Position numbers and translations under genes: made by a program
The notes under the pieces: model-generated
Seen by the model: the letters and a program-made list of their open reading frames with translations, nothing else
The model's database searches: none
Told to the model about the DNA's origin: nothing
In this document: piece after piece, positions 14,501 to 22,307 of the stretch
Position numbering within the stretch: position 1 is the stretch's first letter
How the letters are laid out: every line of letters starts with the position of its first letter
Origin: an uncultured Corynebacterium sp.
GTDB lineage: Bacteria; Actinomycetota; Actinomycetes; Mycobacteriales; Mycobacteriaceae
NCBI RefSeq assembly: GCF_946222305.1
Contig: NZ_CAMIHZ010000018.1
Span: forward strand, 1 to 37,665
Length of the DNA stretch: 37,665 bases
Direction: 5' to 3'

Positions 14501-17500
14501 CGGCTCCACCTTGATGATGTAGTCACCCGCAGGCTGGCCATTGAAGGAGTAGGCGCCGTTGTCATCCGTCGTCGTTTGAGCGATCACTTCACCCGTACTG
14601 CTGAGGAGCGTAACAGTAACGCCCTCACGTACAGTCTCGGAATCCTGACGGAAACCATCACCGTTCGTGTCGTTCCAGACTTGACCGGAGATATATCCGG
14701 AAGTCACGTAGCCGGCATCCACGTTGTTGTACGCAGTTGCAGCCTCAGCCTTAATCGGGTCGGTGAATCCGTCTGGGTTGATATCGGAGCCACCCGCAGC
14801 GGTCGCATCCTTCGAGACGATGGCTTCATTGGTGAGGACATCATTGACGAAGCGAACGCTGTAGTTACCTGGCACCAAGCCATCGAACTGGTAGGTGCCG
14901 TCCGGGGCGGTGGTAACCTCGCGGCCCACCACTCGAATTGGATCGCCGTTCTCGTCGACACGGTAAAGGACTACCTTCACACCCGCCAAGAGAGTATCGC
15001 TTGCGCCGGTGCTCTTGTTGTCACCGTCGGTATCGACAAATGCGATACCGGAGATCGATGCGTACTGGACGAATCCAGCGTCAACGTTGGTTACCGAGTC
15101 ACCAAGACCAACAGTGATCTTCTGGGTAATACCCTGAGTGTTCACATCAGAGACATTTGGATCCTGAATATTCGTGGACGTACCGCTAGTGAACTGGCCC
15201 TTCAGGTCAGCTGGAGGCTCAAACCTCACCGTGTAATCGCCAGGCGCAACCTGAGGGAAGCTGTATGCACCCTGTTCATCGGTCACGGTACGGGCGACTT
15301 CATTTCCATTTGCGTCAAGCAGAATCACAGTGAAGTCCGCGTATGGGGCTTCATTCGTTCCTTGCTTGCCATCGTTGTTGGCATCGTTAAAGACAATACC
15401 CCTGATACCACCGTTGATGATGTATCCGGCATCGATGTTGTTGAGCTGCTCGTTCGGCTTAACCTGGAAGGTTTCGGTCTTGCCGTCCGTTGGGTTGGCA
15501 TCATTTAGACCAGCCGTGGCCAAGTTGCCATCGGCAGCCGCCAGCTTCTGGGTGATCTTCTTGCCGTCCAAGGTTTGGAATACTACGTAGTAATCAGTGT
15601 TGGCCAGCGTCGTATCGGTGTACCAGTTGCCGTAGGCGTCGGTCTTCACGGTAGTTACCAACTCATTGGTCCCCGTGACGAAGATCTGTACCGGAACGTC
15701 GGCGATACCGGGCTCTCCGCTATCCAACTTGCCGTTGCGGTTCTGATCCTCGAAGACCGTACCTGCCGCACCAGCCTTAGGAACGGTTCCCAGGTCGATA
15801 TCGGTGTGGTCTTCACCAGCAACCACAGTGAACTTCGCGGTCTGGCCAACAGTTCCGCTTCGGACGCCCTTGCCGTCGAAGTTGTTGTGATCCTTATCGG
15901 TCAAGTCGTTGGACACTGAGAACGATACTGCGGAGTCATTCAACTCAACCTTCAGGTGGTAGCCATCACCTGCAGGAACATTGACGAACTTATACGTCCC
16001 GTCCGCAGCCGTCATCACCGTCGATACCTTCTCACCAGCACCGTTGTACAGCGTGATGGGGGCATTGGCATACAAACTATCCGCAGACATTTCATCCGCA
16101 TCACGGATGCCGTTGTCGTTGAGATCCTTCCATGCCAGACCAGAGATGTTCGCGCCGATGATGAGGCCGGCGTCGATATTGGTAGCAGGTGCACCTGCGC
16201 CAACCTTAAAGGTAGCCGTCTGGCCGTTATCGTCGGCGTCGTTACCGTCTCGGCCCAGCATGCCGTCCGTGCCCTTATCAGCTGGAATCGTCGTGAACTT
16301 GGTGCCGTCCGGAGCGGTGAATACGACGTAGTAATCACCTGGGGCAACACCATCGAAGGTGTAGGTGCCGTCCGCCCCAGTGGTGGTCTTGCCGACTACT
16401 TCTTCTTCGTTGGTACCGGCGCGATACAGGGTGACTTCCACGTCGGCCCGCTGCGACTCGTCCAGAGTTCGCAGACCATCGCGGTTCAGGTCGTTGAATA
16501 CCTCGCCCGAGACACTGGACAGTGGAACCAAGCCAGCATCAACATTCACTACATCCGTGCCAGTTGGGTTCTTGGGATCCGTGTAACCATTCACCTCGAA
16601 GGTCACAGCACCAGTATCGGCCGATACGTCGGACAGTTTCGGTTTCGTAATGGCATCGAAACCGGAATCCGTGTTTGCTTGGCGTGTGAACTTCGTTCCA
16701 TCCGGTTTGATGATCGTGATCGTCGCCTGACCCAAGGACACACCGTCGAAGCGGTAGTAACCGTTGACGTCCGTGACAGTGGTGAGCTTCTGACCATTTA
16801 CCATGGTCAACTCCACGGTGATTCCGCTGAGTGGCTCCTCACCATCGTTCCAATCACCATTGGCGTTCGTGTCTTCCCACACGTGGCCGTCGACGGCCTG
16901 CAGGCGCACCACTCCGGTATCAATGTGAGGATAGTTTTGTCCACCCGCTACGGAGAAAGTGCTGGTGATACCGCCTTCTCCTGGGGCTTCAACAACGTCA
17001 TTGAAGTTTTCCTGGACCAATTTTTCGATCGTCGTACCCGCGGTTGGGTACGTCGTTGCCAGGGAGCCAAAGCGAGCCTTACCAGGGTTGATTACCTGGA
17101 TGTAGTAATCGCCGGGTGCAATGTTGTCGATCTTCCATGCACCATTGCTAGTTTTAGTTGTTGCCACCAAGTCAGTGGTTCCCGCGCGGAAAACATTGAT
17201 CGTCAGCGGCAAGGTCTTCAGAGCCTCGTTCGCGTCACGCAACCCGTTGTTGTTGTCGTCGTAGAAGATCTCGCCAGACAACGAGGAAGGCTGCAGCAGG
17301 CCGGCATCGCCACGCTGGTGATCCGTGCTACCCGGGCCAATAACGCCGAAGTCGATTCCACCATTGTTACTGGCATCCGAACCATCATCAATGATCGTGG
17401 AAGAGTTCGGAGTCTGCGGGGAGAAGCCCACAAACCCATCGGGCTTCACAACGCGAGTGGCATAGGATCCTGGAACCAGATTGTTGAAGGAGTACTTACC

Positions 17501-20500
17501 ATCCGCATCGGTGGTGGTAGTGGCGACCTTCTTGTATGCACCGTCGGCGAAGACGTATGCATCCACAGTCACATTCGGAGCTGGCTTGTCGTTAGTCGAC
17601 TGCCCATCACCGTTGGCATCGGTGAATACCACACCACCAATGCTTGCGAACGGTTGCACGCCAAAGTCGACGTTAGGGTTTTCGCCTTCCTTGGTAGTGA
17701 AAGTATCGGTCACACCAGGGGTGTCGCTGAACGGACCTGCACCATCGTTGTAATTCGGCTCGAAGACTTGGTCTGCGGTCGCCACCTTCTTGGAATAGGT
17801 GTAGGTCGCGCCATCCGGCAGCGTTGCTTTCACCTTGTAATCACCTGGGCGCAGATTGGTGAATTTGTACGCACCATCTGCTCCCGTAGTAATACTCGCT
17901 ACCCGCTGACCAGCTGCGTCTACTGCAGGTGAACCATCTGCATTCAACAGGGTAACGACGACCTCATTAACCAGGTCGCTATTCTGCCCAGTACGCTGGC
18001 CGTCGCCATTGGTATCCATAAATACGATGCCAGAGATCGAGGCCTTGCCCTGAACACCTGCATCGACGTTGGTCTTATTCTGGTTCTCCGCCAACGTGAA
18101 CTTGTCGACGAGGCCAACGGTGCCGAACCCTGGCTCTTCGCGGGTGCCAGTCACATCGGAATCTGCCGCTTCATTGGTACCCACGTTGGGGGTTGCGAAA
18201 TCGGCAGAAGCTGACTTCTCGAAACCAACAACATATTGACCAGCTGGCAAGTCACGGAACGTGTAGTTGCCGTTGGCGTCCGTAACCTTACGGCTGACCA
18301 ATCTCAACGAACCGTCGGGCTGCACTTCGTACAAGAAGACAGACTCGCCAACGCGTGGCGTATCGCCAGTCGTCTGGGTGTTGCTCTGGTCCACATCGGT
18401 GAAGTAGTTACCGCTAATCTGGGCGTTACCTGCATCGATATGCACAGTATTCACATCGCAGCCAGGATTCGGAGTCTCCGACCCCGCAGTACACGCGTCT
18501 ACATACTTGGTCGGGTTAGTTGGATCCTGGTAGTAGGTGTAGTTTCGCTGATCGCCACTACCCGTGGCCTTAACACGTAAGTAGAGGTATGCCTTGCTTC
18601 CTGACGTGATATCGCCAGGCTTCCACGTGACAGTCTGGCCATTGACTTGGGCGTCACCATTCGTTGCGTACGGCGCATCCTTGGAAACACCGAGCACCTC
18701 AACACCTGGTGGCAGGTAGTCGATCACCGTTGGGTCTGGAATCGTTGCACCATCTTTGTTTGCTGACGCCTCGATAACCCACAGGAATTCGTCACCTCGG
18801 CGAACGTCTGGAGCCTTGGTGGTTTCGTCGTAGCTTTGCTCCTTAATGATGCTGGACTTATCAACTCGCATCTCGCCCCAAGGGGAAACGCGCGCGTAAG
18901 CGGGGCCCACGAATGGAATCGCAGCACCAGTTTCCGTCTTGCCAGCCACCGCGGCGCGGTTGGTTGCCACGTCATTAGTACTCACCGGCTGGCCGTCCAC
19001 ATTGTTTTTGGGCATAGACATCGGAATATCGAAGTCGAAATCACCAAACACAGTGGTGTTGAACTGGATGCGGATCGCGGTCACTGTGGATGGATCTGCA
19101 GGCAGGGTGGTAGACCACTCGTTGCGCTCGTTGAAAGTCTGGCAATTCGGGAAGTTGTTGGTGGAAGTGCCGGTACCACTGGAAAGCTCCGGACGGCACG
19201 GGTTAGCCACGGTCGAGTAGAAGACAGTGACATTCTCGTTATGTCCGGACGCAGTTACTGGCCCTGACAATTTAGGTTCGAATGTCACCTGGGTGTTGTC
19301 CGCATTGGTCAATCCATTAACAAGGTTGACGTGACTAGTTCCAGAGTTTTTACCCGATGGCAGCAGATCGTACAGAACCATGCCGTTGACAGGCGTGCTA
19401 CCAGTTGTGGACGCAGTCACCGTGAAGTTCACGGATTTCTGCGCTAACGAAGTTTGCTCGTTGCCACCGGGAACGAATGTGGTCGGCTTTCCTTTATCAA
19501 GATCGCCCAGTGCTCGCTTCGATACGCCAAGGCTAGTAGTCGATGCGACTGCTACCGGGGTTCCAGCGTTTCGCCACTGACCTGCAGTGTTACCATCCGA
19601 GTTGACGTCATAGACATCAGGGATATTCAAGTTTGTGTGGGACAGCTTGTTCGTCTGCCCTGGGTCTGGTTGCTCGTGAACCCACAGCTGGATCGTGTGC
19701 TTAGGATCCGTCATTGGGCCCTTGTCATACGTGCCCGCGCGAGTGTTGGCTGCCTTGATGGAGAGCTGGAAACAGTCGGTCGGAGTGCCGTTACCCGGTT
19801 GAAGTATCCGGTTTGGATCCTTGAGGTAGATCCGCCACACCTGACCGCCGTACTTGTCGGTCACTTTTTCGAACGCCCAATCACTAGGCGCGGATCCACA
19901 TTGAGCTGGGTCGCGTCCCGCTAAGAAGTTCGGTTGCGCCAATTCGAATCCGGGCGGAAGGGATAGGAACGCCTCCGGGCGAGAAGGTCCACCTTCCGAG
20001 GCAGCAAAAACGGAAGTATTAGCCAAGAAGGTCTCACCGCGTTGGAGGTTCGTCGCGTTGAGAGCCTGGATTCTCGCTTGAGGCGCCGGCAAACGTCCAA
20101 AAATCGTGAAGAACGACGATGTCTTAACAGGAGCAGACCCATCGATAGTGAAGGTCGCCGTGTTGTTCAAGCGAATCGAGCCGGACGCGCCATTGTTTGC
20201 GGCAACAATCTGGTTCGTTTCGATGCGGTACTTAGTCTTAACGTTGACGGTAAGCACACCATTGTTGGAAGTGTTCGGCAACGCGTCTACCGGACGCAAG
20301 TTATCCACGATGACATCGAATCGAATGATCTTGTCGGATTCTGGGATCGACAAAGGAGAGCCGGCTGTCACAGTGTAGGTCTTCTGCGTTCCATCAGCGC
20401 TATAACCAATGACGCGGGCCGGATAGTTCACGAGTCCATCGTTGTACTGAACTGGATTCAACGAAATACTGGTCAGATAGTGATAATTAGACGGAGTACC

Positions 20501-21715
20501 GTTCTTTCCCACTGGAACAGTCGCACCCCAGGACGTGGTATCTGAGATCGTCAGCGTACGAGGGTCCGTACCTGGATTGGTTGCCGAAAGCGTCCACCCC
20601 AACGTCGACCCCGGATCAGTCTGGCCGGATGTATCAGTCAAACCGGTATCGGTGGTGGTAGTGGAATATTCACCGCCGACGCGCGCCTTCGAAAAAATAC
20701 CTTGGCGAGCCTTCTTGTACGTCAAGAAAACGCTCGCTGGGTTAACACTTACTGGTTTCCCGTCCAAAGAGGTGGGGTTAGTTGCGCTGACCGTATTTGT
20801 GATCTTCGCGCCATCCGCGAGGTTAGCGGTCTTGGCTGGGTCTACTTGAACGTTGTAGCGAATCTTGGAGTAAACAGTATTCTTCTGAGCGATGTACCGA
20901 TCTACCGATTCGGTGATTCGGACGCGCACGGTGTGCGTCGCGGCATCGTAGAAGTACACGATGCCCTCGCCTTGCCCCTGCAGGTTGCGGAATAGCATGT
21001 CGCCGCCGATGCCGGTCTCTGTGAACCCCTTGAAGATGTACTCCGGGGGAAGCTGGTCTACCAGTTCGGTAGTTACACCGGTAATACCCGTGCCGTTCTT
21101 TTCACGGAACCAACTCAACTCGAATTGGCGGAAAGAGCCATCGAAGACCGGACCGTTATTCGTCACATCGGTTTTGGCCAGGTTGATCTTGGGTGTACCT
21201 GTCACCGCAACGCTGGAGCGTCCCGATGTGTTGTAGTTTTGGGCAGCCCAAACCCCCGACCAGTCCATGGTGTACTTACCAGGAATGATTCGGTTTTCGG
21301 TCGTTTGCCAGGACACGTTAAACACCTGCGACTGGTTTTGATCCAGACGGGTGAACGTCATCGAGGGGGTATCACCGGCAAGCCCACTGGTGTTGTAGGT
21401 AATCGCCGGGTTTGATCCCGAAGCCAGGCCGATGACCATGGGCCCCTGCAGTTGATAGGTTGTCCCATTGTTGGTCATGACGGGCCGGGAAAAATTAATA
21501 GTGGCGCCTGCACATCCACCTGCCTGTCGACAGGTGATGGTCACAGGGAATTGTGCTGTTGAGTTAGTTGCCACCGTCTGGGCATCACCGATCGTCACGG
21601 TGAAGGGCGAATCAGCTGACGACGCTGTCGGCTGCACCAACCCTACTAACACTGCGAGAGTCGATAGAAGAGCAAAAACAGATGCTGCTCTTTTCTTAGT
21701 TACTTTCTCGAACAC
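11507..21715 (-). CDS. Giant cell-wall surface protein with 17 SdrD-B/Cna-B-like repeats and LANTG signal
   Basis: This is a 3402-residue secreted wall protein. The signal peptide is residues 1 to about 34 (KKR, hydrophobic core, ASSA). Residues 35-1097 form a long beta-rich N-terminal region with DUF11/fimbrial-like stretches, presumably the ligand-binding part. Fifteen SdrD-B/Cna-B-like domains of about 119 residues follow (1098-2886). Each has the pattern ISGxxFxDxNxDG, then TDxxGxYxFxxxxPGxY, then NVDAG. Two further near-identical copies (2942-3050 and 3109-3219) are separated by Thr/Pro-rich linkers. A Pro/Ser/Gly spacer leads to LANTG (3368-3372), a hydrophobic helix and RRKKQKD. LAxTG suits class E sortases; none is in the window. 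It starts at GTG 21715 with a weak AAGAAAG ribosome site. An adhesin or stalk role is inferred. It is a single-gene transcription unit. Confidence 0.93.
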   Translation of the reverse strand: MFEKVTKKRAASVFALLSTLAVLVGLVQPTASSADSPFTVTIGDAQTVATNSTAQFPVTITCRQAGGCAGATINFSRPVMTNNGTTYQLQGPMVIGLASGSNPAITYNTSGLAGDTPSMTFTRLDQNQSQVFNVSWQTTENRIIPGKYTMDWSGVWAAQNYNTSGRSSVAVTGTPKINLAKTDVTNNGPVFDGSFRQFELSWFREKNGTGITGVTTELVDQLPPEYIFKGFTETGIGGDMLFRNLQGQGEGIVYFYDAATHTVRVRITESVDRYIAQKNTVYSKIRYNVQVDPAKTANLADGAKITNTVSATNPTSLDGKPVSVNPASVFLTYKKARQGIFSKARVGGEYSTTTTDTGLTDTSGQTDPGSTLGWTLSATNPGTDPRTLTISDTTSWGATVPVGKNGTPSNYHYLTSISLNPVQYNDGLVNYPARVIGYSADGTQKTYTVTAGSPLSIPESDKIIRFDVIVDNLRPVDALPNTSNNGVLTVNVKTKYRIETNQIVAANNGASGSIRLNNTATFTIDGSAPVKTSSFFTIFGRLPAPQARIQALNATNLQRGETFLANTSVFAASEGGPSRPEAFLSLPPGFELAQPNFLAGRDPAQCGSAPSDWAFEKVTDKYGGQVWRIYLKDPNRILQPGNGTPTDCFQLSIKAANTRAGTYDKGPMTDPKHTIQLWVHEQPDPGQTNKLSHTNLNIPDVYDVNSDGNTAGQWRNAGTPVAVASTTSLGVSKRALGDLDKGKPTTFVPGGNEQTSLAQKSVNFTVTASTTGSTPVNGMVLYDLLPSGKNSGTSHVNLVNGLTNADNTQVTFEPKLSGPVTASGHNENVTVFYSTVANPCRPELSSGTGTSTNNFPNCQTFNERNEWSTTLPADPSTVTAIRIQFNTTVFGDFDFDIPMSMPKNNVDGQPVSTNDVATNRAAVAGKTETGAAIPFVGPAYARVSPWGEMRVDKSSIIKEQSYDETTKAPDVRRGDEFLWVIEASANKDGATIPDPTVIDYLPPGVEVLGVSKDAPYATNGDAQVNGQTVTWKPGDITSGSKAYLYLRVKATGSGDQRNYTYYQDPTNPTKYVDACTAGSETPNPGCDVNTVHIDAGNAQISGNYFTDVDQSNTQTTGDTPRVGESVFLYEVQPDGSLRLVSRKVTDANGNYTFRDLPAGQYVVGFEKSASADFATPNVGTNEAADSDVTGTREEPGFGTVGLVDKFTLAENQNKTNVDAGVQGKASISGIVFMDTNGDGQRTGQNSDLVNEVVVTLLNADGSPAVDAAGQRVASITTGADGAYKFTNLRPGDYKVKATLPDGATYTYSKKVATADQVFEPNYNDGAGPFSDTPGVTDTFTTKEGENPNVDFGVQPFASIGGVVFTDANGDGQSTNDKPAPNVTVDAYVFADGAYKKVATTTTDADGKYSFNNLVPGSYATRVVKPDGFVGFSPQTPNSSTIIDDGSDASNNGGIDFGVIGPGSTDHQRGDAGLLQPSSLSGEIFYDDNNNGLRDANEALKTLPLTINVFRAGTTDLVATTKTSNGAWKIDNIAPGDYYIQVINPGKARFGSLATTYPTAGTTIEKLVQENFNDVVEAPGEGGITSTFSVAGGQNYPHIDTGVVRLQAVDGHVWEDTNANGDWNDGEEPLSGITVELTMVNGQKLTTVTDVNGYYRFDGVSLGQATITIIKPDGTKFTRQANTDSGFDAITKPKLSDVSADTGAVTFEVNGYTDPKNPTGTDVVNVDAGLVPLSSVSGEVFNDLNRDGLRTLDESQRADVEVTLYRAGTNEEEVVGKTTTGADGTYTFDGVAPGDYYVVFTAPDGTKFTTIPADKGTDGMLGRDGNDADDNGQTATFKVGAGAPATNIDAGLIIGANISGLAWKDLNDNGIRDADEMSADSLYANAPITLYNGAGEKVSTVMTAADGTYKFVNVPAGDGYHLKVELNDSAVSFSVSNDLTDKDHNNFDGKGVRSGTVGQTAKFTVVAGEDHTDIDLGTVPKAGAAGTVFEDQNRNGKLDSGEPGIADVPVQIFVTGTNELVTTVKTDAYGNWYTDTTLANTDYYVVFQTLDGKKITQKLAAADGNLATAGLNDANPTDGKTETFQVKPNEQLNNIDAGYIINGGIRGIVFNDANNDGKQGTNEAPYADFTVILLDANGNEVARTVTDEQGAYSFPQVAPGDYTVRFEPPADLKGQFTSGTSTNIQDPNVSDVNTQGITQKITVGLGDSVTNVDAGFVQYASISGIAFVDTDGDNKSTGASDTLLAGVKVVLYRVDENGDPIRVVGREVTTAPDGTYQFDGLVPGNYSVRFVNDVLTNEAIVSKDATAAGGSDINPDGFTDPIKAEAATAYNNVDAGYVTSGYISGQVWNDTNGDGFRQDSETVREGVTVTLLSSTGEVIAQTTTDDNGAYSFNGQPAGDYIIKVEPIEGYAYSPKKGDGAITAGRVSDIDQTSGKTQVFRVDAGKSVINVDGGVVPTSSISGRAFNDQNADGAAAGDTPREGTTVILLDETGKKVAETTTDASGNYMFSNIPVGKYTVEFQATNGEKFSPKGVDSLVDNGGRISVTLTEGNPVTAIDAGYVTTAKISGLAFIDATYDGKYGTSVNPKIIPADGTTVELLDEQGNPLPQRQIVTVGADGRYTFFAAPGTYRVQFRDPSGQPITKMVGDPNNIQAPGMNDADPATGRTAPFTVAAGEEVDNVDGGIRSTTSISGHAFTDVNGDKLDGNEPPRSGVTVELRDAAGNVVQTTTTDETGNYHFDDLLPGEYTVHFPSLDGKLFSGGDSKVDKNGDVAVKITPEMSRSGQGVTGIDAGYKADTGTIQGTVFWDDARDGKYDEGDPLYTDAKVTVIGDGGTSYDGTVADGKFNFPDLPVGKYTVTVEANGASIVRVVEVTANDVVTVDVPLERDPTPTDTTSPTETTTPTGSTEPTTPTDTTAPTESTEPTATTEPGSPTEPTTPTQEPRFDISGQLWHDDDRNAAIDSGENGLDGVTVELRDANGTVVATTKTDASGKYEFNGVPAGDYQVVVPRTVDNMNIVNSKLDGDLNGDSWIVKVSSTGGAITDVNFGFDNPDTTPTDPTEPTSPTDPTDPTDPTGPTVTTDPTTTDPTTPTEPSQPSGPTTPTTPKPEPKFDITGRLWHDDDRNAVVDGSEKGLEGVTVELRDSNGKVVATTTTDADGKFVFKDVPAGEYEVVVPRTAQNLDIVNSSLPGRLDGDSWVVKVVSSGDGAVTGVDFGFDAKDPAPTDPTKPTDTTEPTTPTVPSDSTKPSEPTEPTKPTEATTPTVPSDSTKPSEPDKPGEPTKASEPAKPGTPGGSTDTTKPDKPGKPGGPVDTTPGGSSTPAQPGGSTGGTDGGSTGGPAQSSNGGAEGDHQGEAQQDQSLPQRIIGGLANTGVNIIGVLVAALAALTLGIYFIGIRRKKQKD
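12059..12892 (-). repeat. Near-identical duplicated repeat domains with Thr/Pro linker
   Basis: The coding segments 12566-12892 and 12059-12391 encode two SdrD-B-like domains that share most residues (HDDDRNA, DGVTVELRD / EGVTVELRD, DGDSWxVKV). They are much closer to each other than to the other fifteen. The linker between them is built of 9-bp PTD-type units (GGATCCGTT repeats near 12490-12560). Downstream, TPTVPSDSTKPSEP is encoded twice (about 11900-12015). The pattern indicates a recent tandem duplication and a place where repeat number can change. Confidence 0.8.
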
Positions 21716-21783
21716 GTTGATCTTTCTTAACGCGCATTAACACTGATTCCACCCCCAGCGCATACAGGAGTAGTGGACATAAC

Positions 21784-21811
21784 ACTATAGGGAAGGAGAT
21801 AGCCTCCGCAA
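21784..21811 (-). promoter_or_regulatory. Promoter of the giant surface-protein gene
   Basis: TTGCGG (21811-21806) and TATAGT (21789-21784) on the minus strand are 16 nt apart. A transcript start near 21777 would give a leader of roughly 60 nt before GTG 21715. The boxes are the best in this interval and lie in an AT-rich setting. Confidence 0.55.
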
Positions 21812-21991
21812 TAGATAATCTTAAAATTTTTAATGTAAACCTCAGTAACCATAATTACAAGTGTAAAATTATTTTGCGAACCTAAGGCATCTTCTCGAGC
21901 CCCGGTAAAGTTTCGCATGTTCTCACCGATTGGGATTTTATGTTCCCATTGTGCCACGCAGTGAGATATGGCTAACATGGAGTCTATGACC

Positions 21992-22039
21992 ATGCAGCTA
22001 CAGCTCCTTATGAGCCGCGGCGGGACCTCGTTGCACTAA
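21992..22039 (+). CDS. leuA leader peptide
   Basis: This is a 15-codon open frame, MQLQLLMSRGGTSLH, with four leucine codons, three of them clustered (CTA, CTC, CTT). It ends at TAA 22037-22039. GGAG lies 9 nt before ATG 21992; an in-frame ATG at 21986 would add two residues but sits only 3 nt from that site. The stop codon lies inside one arm of a downstream pairing element (22035-22041), so ribosome position would decide whether that arm is free. This is the expected layout of leucine-responsive attenuation of leuA, which encodes the first enzyme of leucine synthesis. Function is inferred from composition and position. Confidence 0.8.
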   Translation: MQLQLLMSRGGTSLH

Positions 22040-22215
22040 TGCCTCTTCAAGACTTATGCCACTGGCACTACTAGGACAGAAGTCATTAGTACGGATTTCA
22101 GAACATTCGTCTTGAAGTCTTTGAGACGGATTACGGTCGGCTCCTTCCGCGGATGAACTTGCACCCCGTGCATCTCGCGCCGACCAATCGAGGGACTGGC
22201 AGCCCCAACCCCTCG
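22035..22215 (+). promoter_or_regulatory. leuA leader RNA with interleaved (pseudoknot) pairings
   Basis: Two perfect complementarities interleave. ACTAATG (22035-22041) pairs with CATTAGT (22084-22090), and CTTCAAGAC (22045-22053) pairs with GTCTTGAAG (22109-22117), an A-B-A'-B' order that folds as a pseudoknot. A competing hairpin, GACTT (22051-22055) with AAGTC (22080-22084), uses the same bases. Downstream stems are GGTCGGC (22135-22141) with GCCGACC (22179-22185) and CGAGGG (22189-22194) with CCCTCG (22210-22215). No U-tract terminator is present, so control may act through translation or Rho. It agrees with the pseudoknot-containing leucine leader class reported upstream of actinobacterial leuA. 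Confidence 0.7.
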
Positions 22216-22307
22216 CAGTTTCATCAACCCGCACATTCACCAAAACGGCCCAGCCAGCGCCAAACGGTGATTAGCTGGTTCATAGATATAAGGAAGGGTT
22301 ACCCAAC

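Larger units (their letters stand above)
21716..22307. other. Divergent regulatory region between the giant surface-protein gene and leuA
   Basis: This 592-bp stretch holds, from left to right, the minus-strand promoter of the surface protein, an AT-rich segment (about 21810-21880) and a plus-strand leucine leader peptide with its structured leuA leader. No other protein is apparent. Confidence 0.7.

Noticed and set aside
13508..17932. Very long plus-strand open frames (666 and 658 codons) opposite the giant surface-protein gene
   Set aside because: They mirror the codon bias of a GC-rich repetitive gene on the other strand, lack ribosome sites and resemble no protein family. The minus-strand frame has a signal peptide, domains and a sorting signal.
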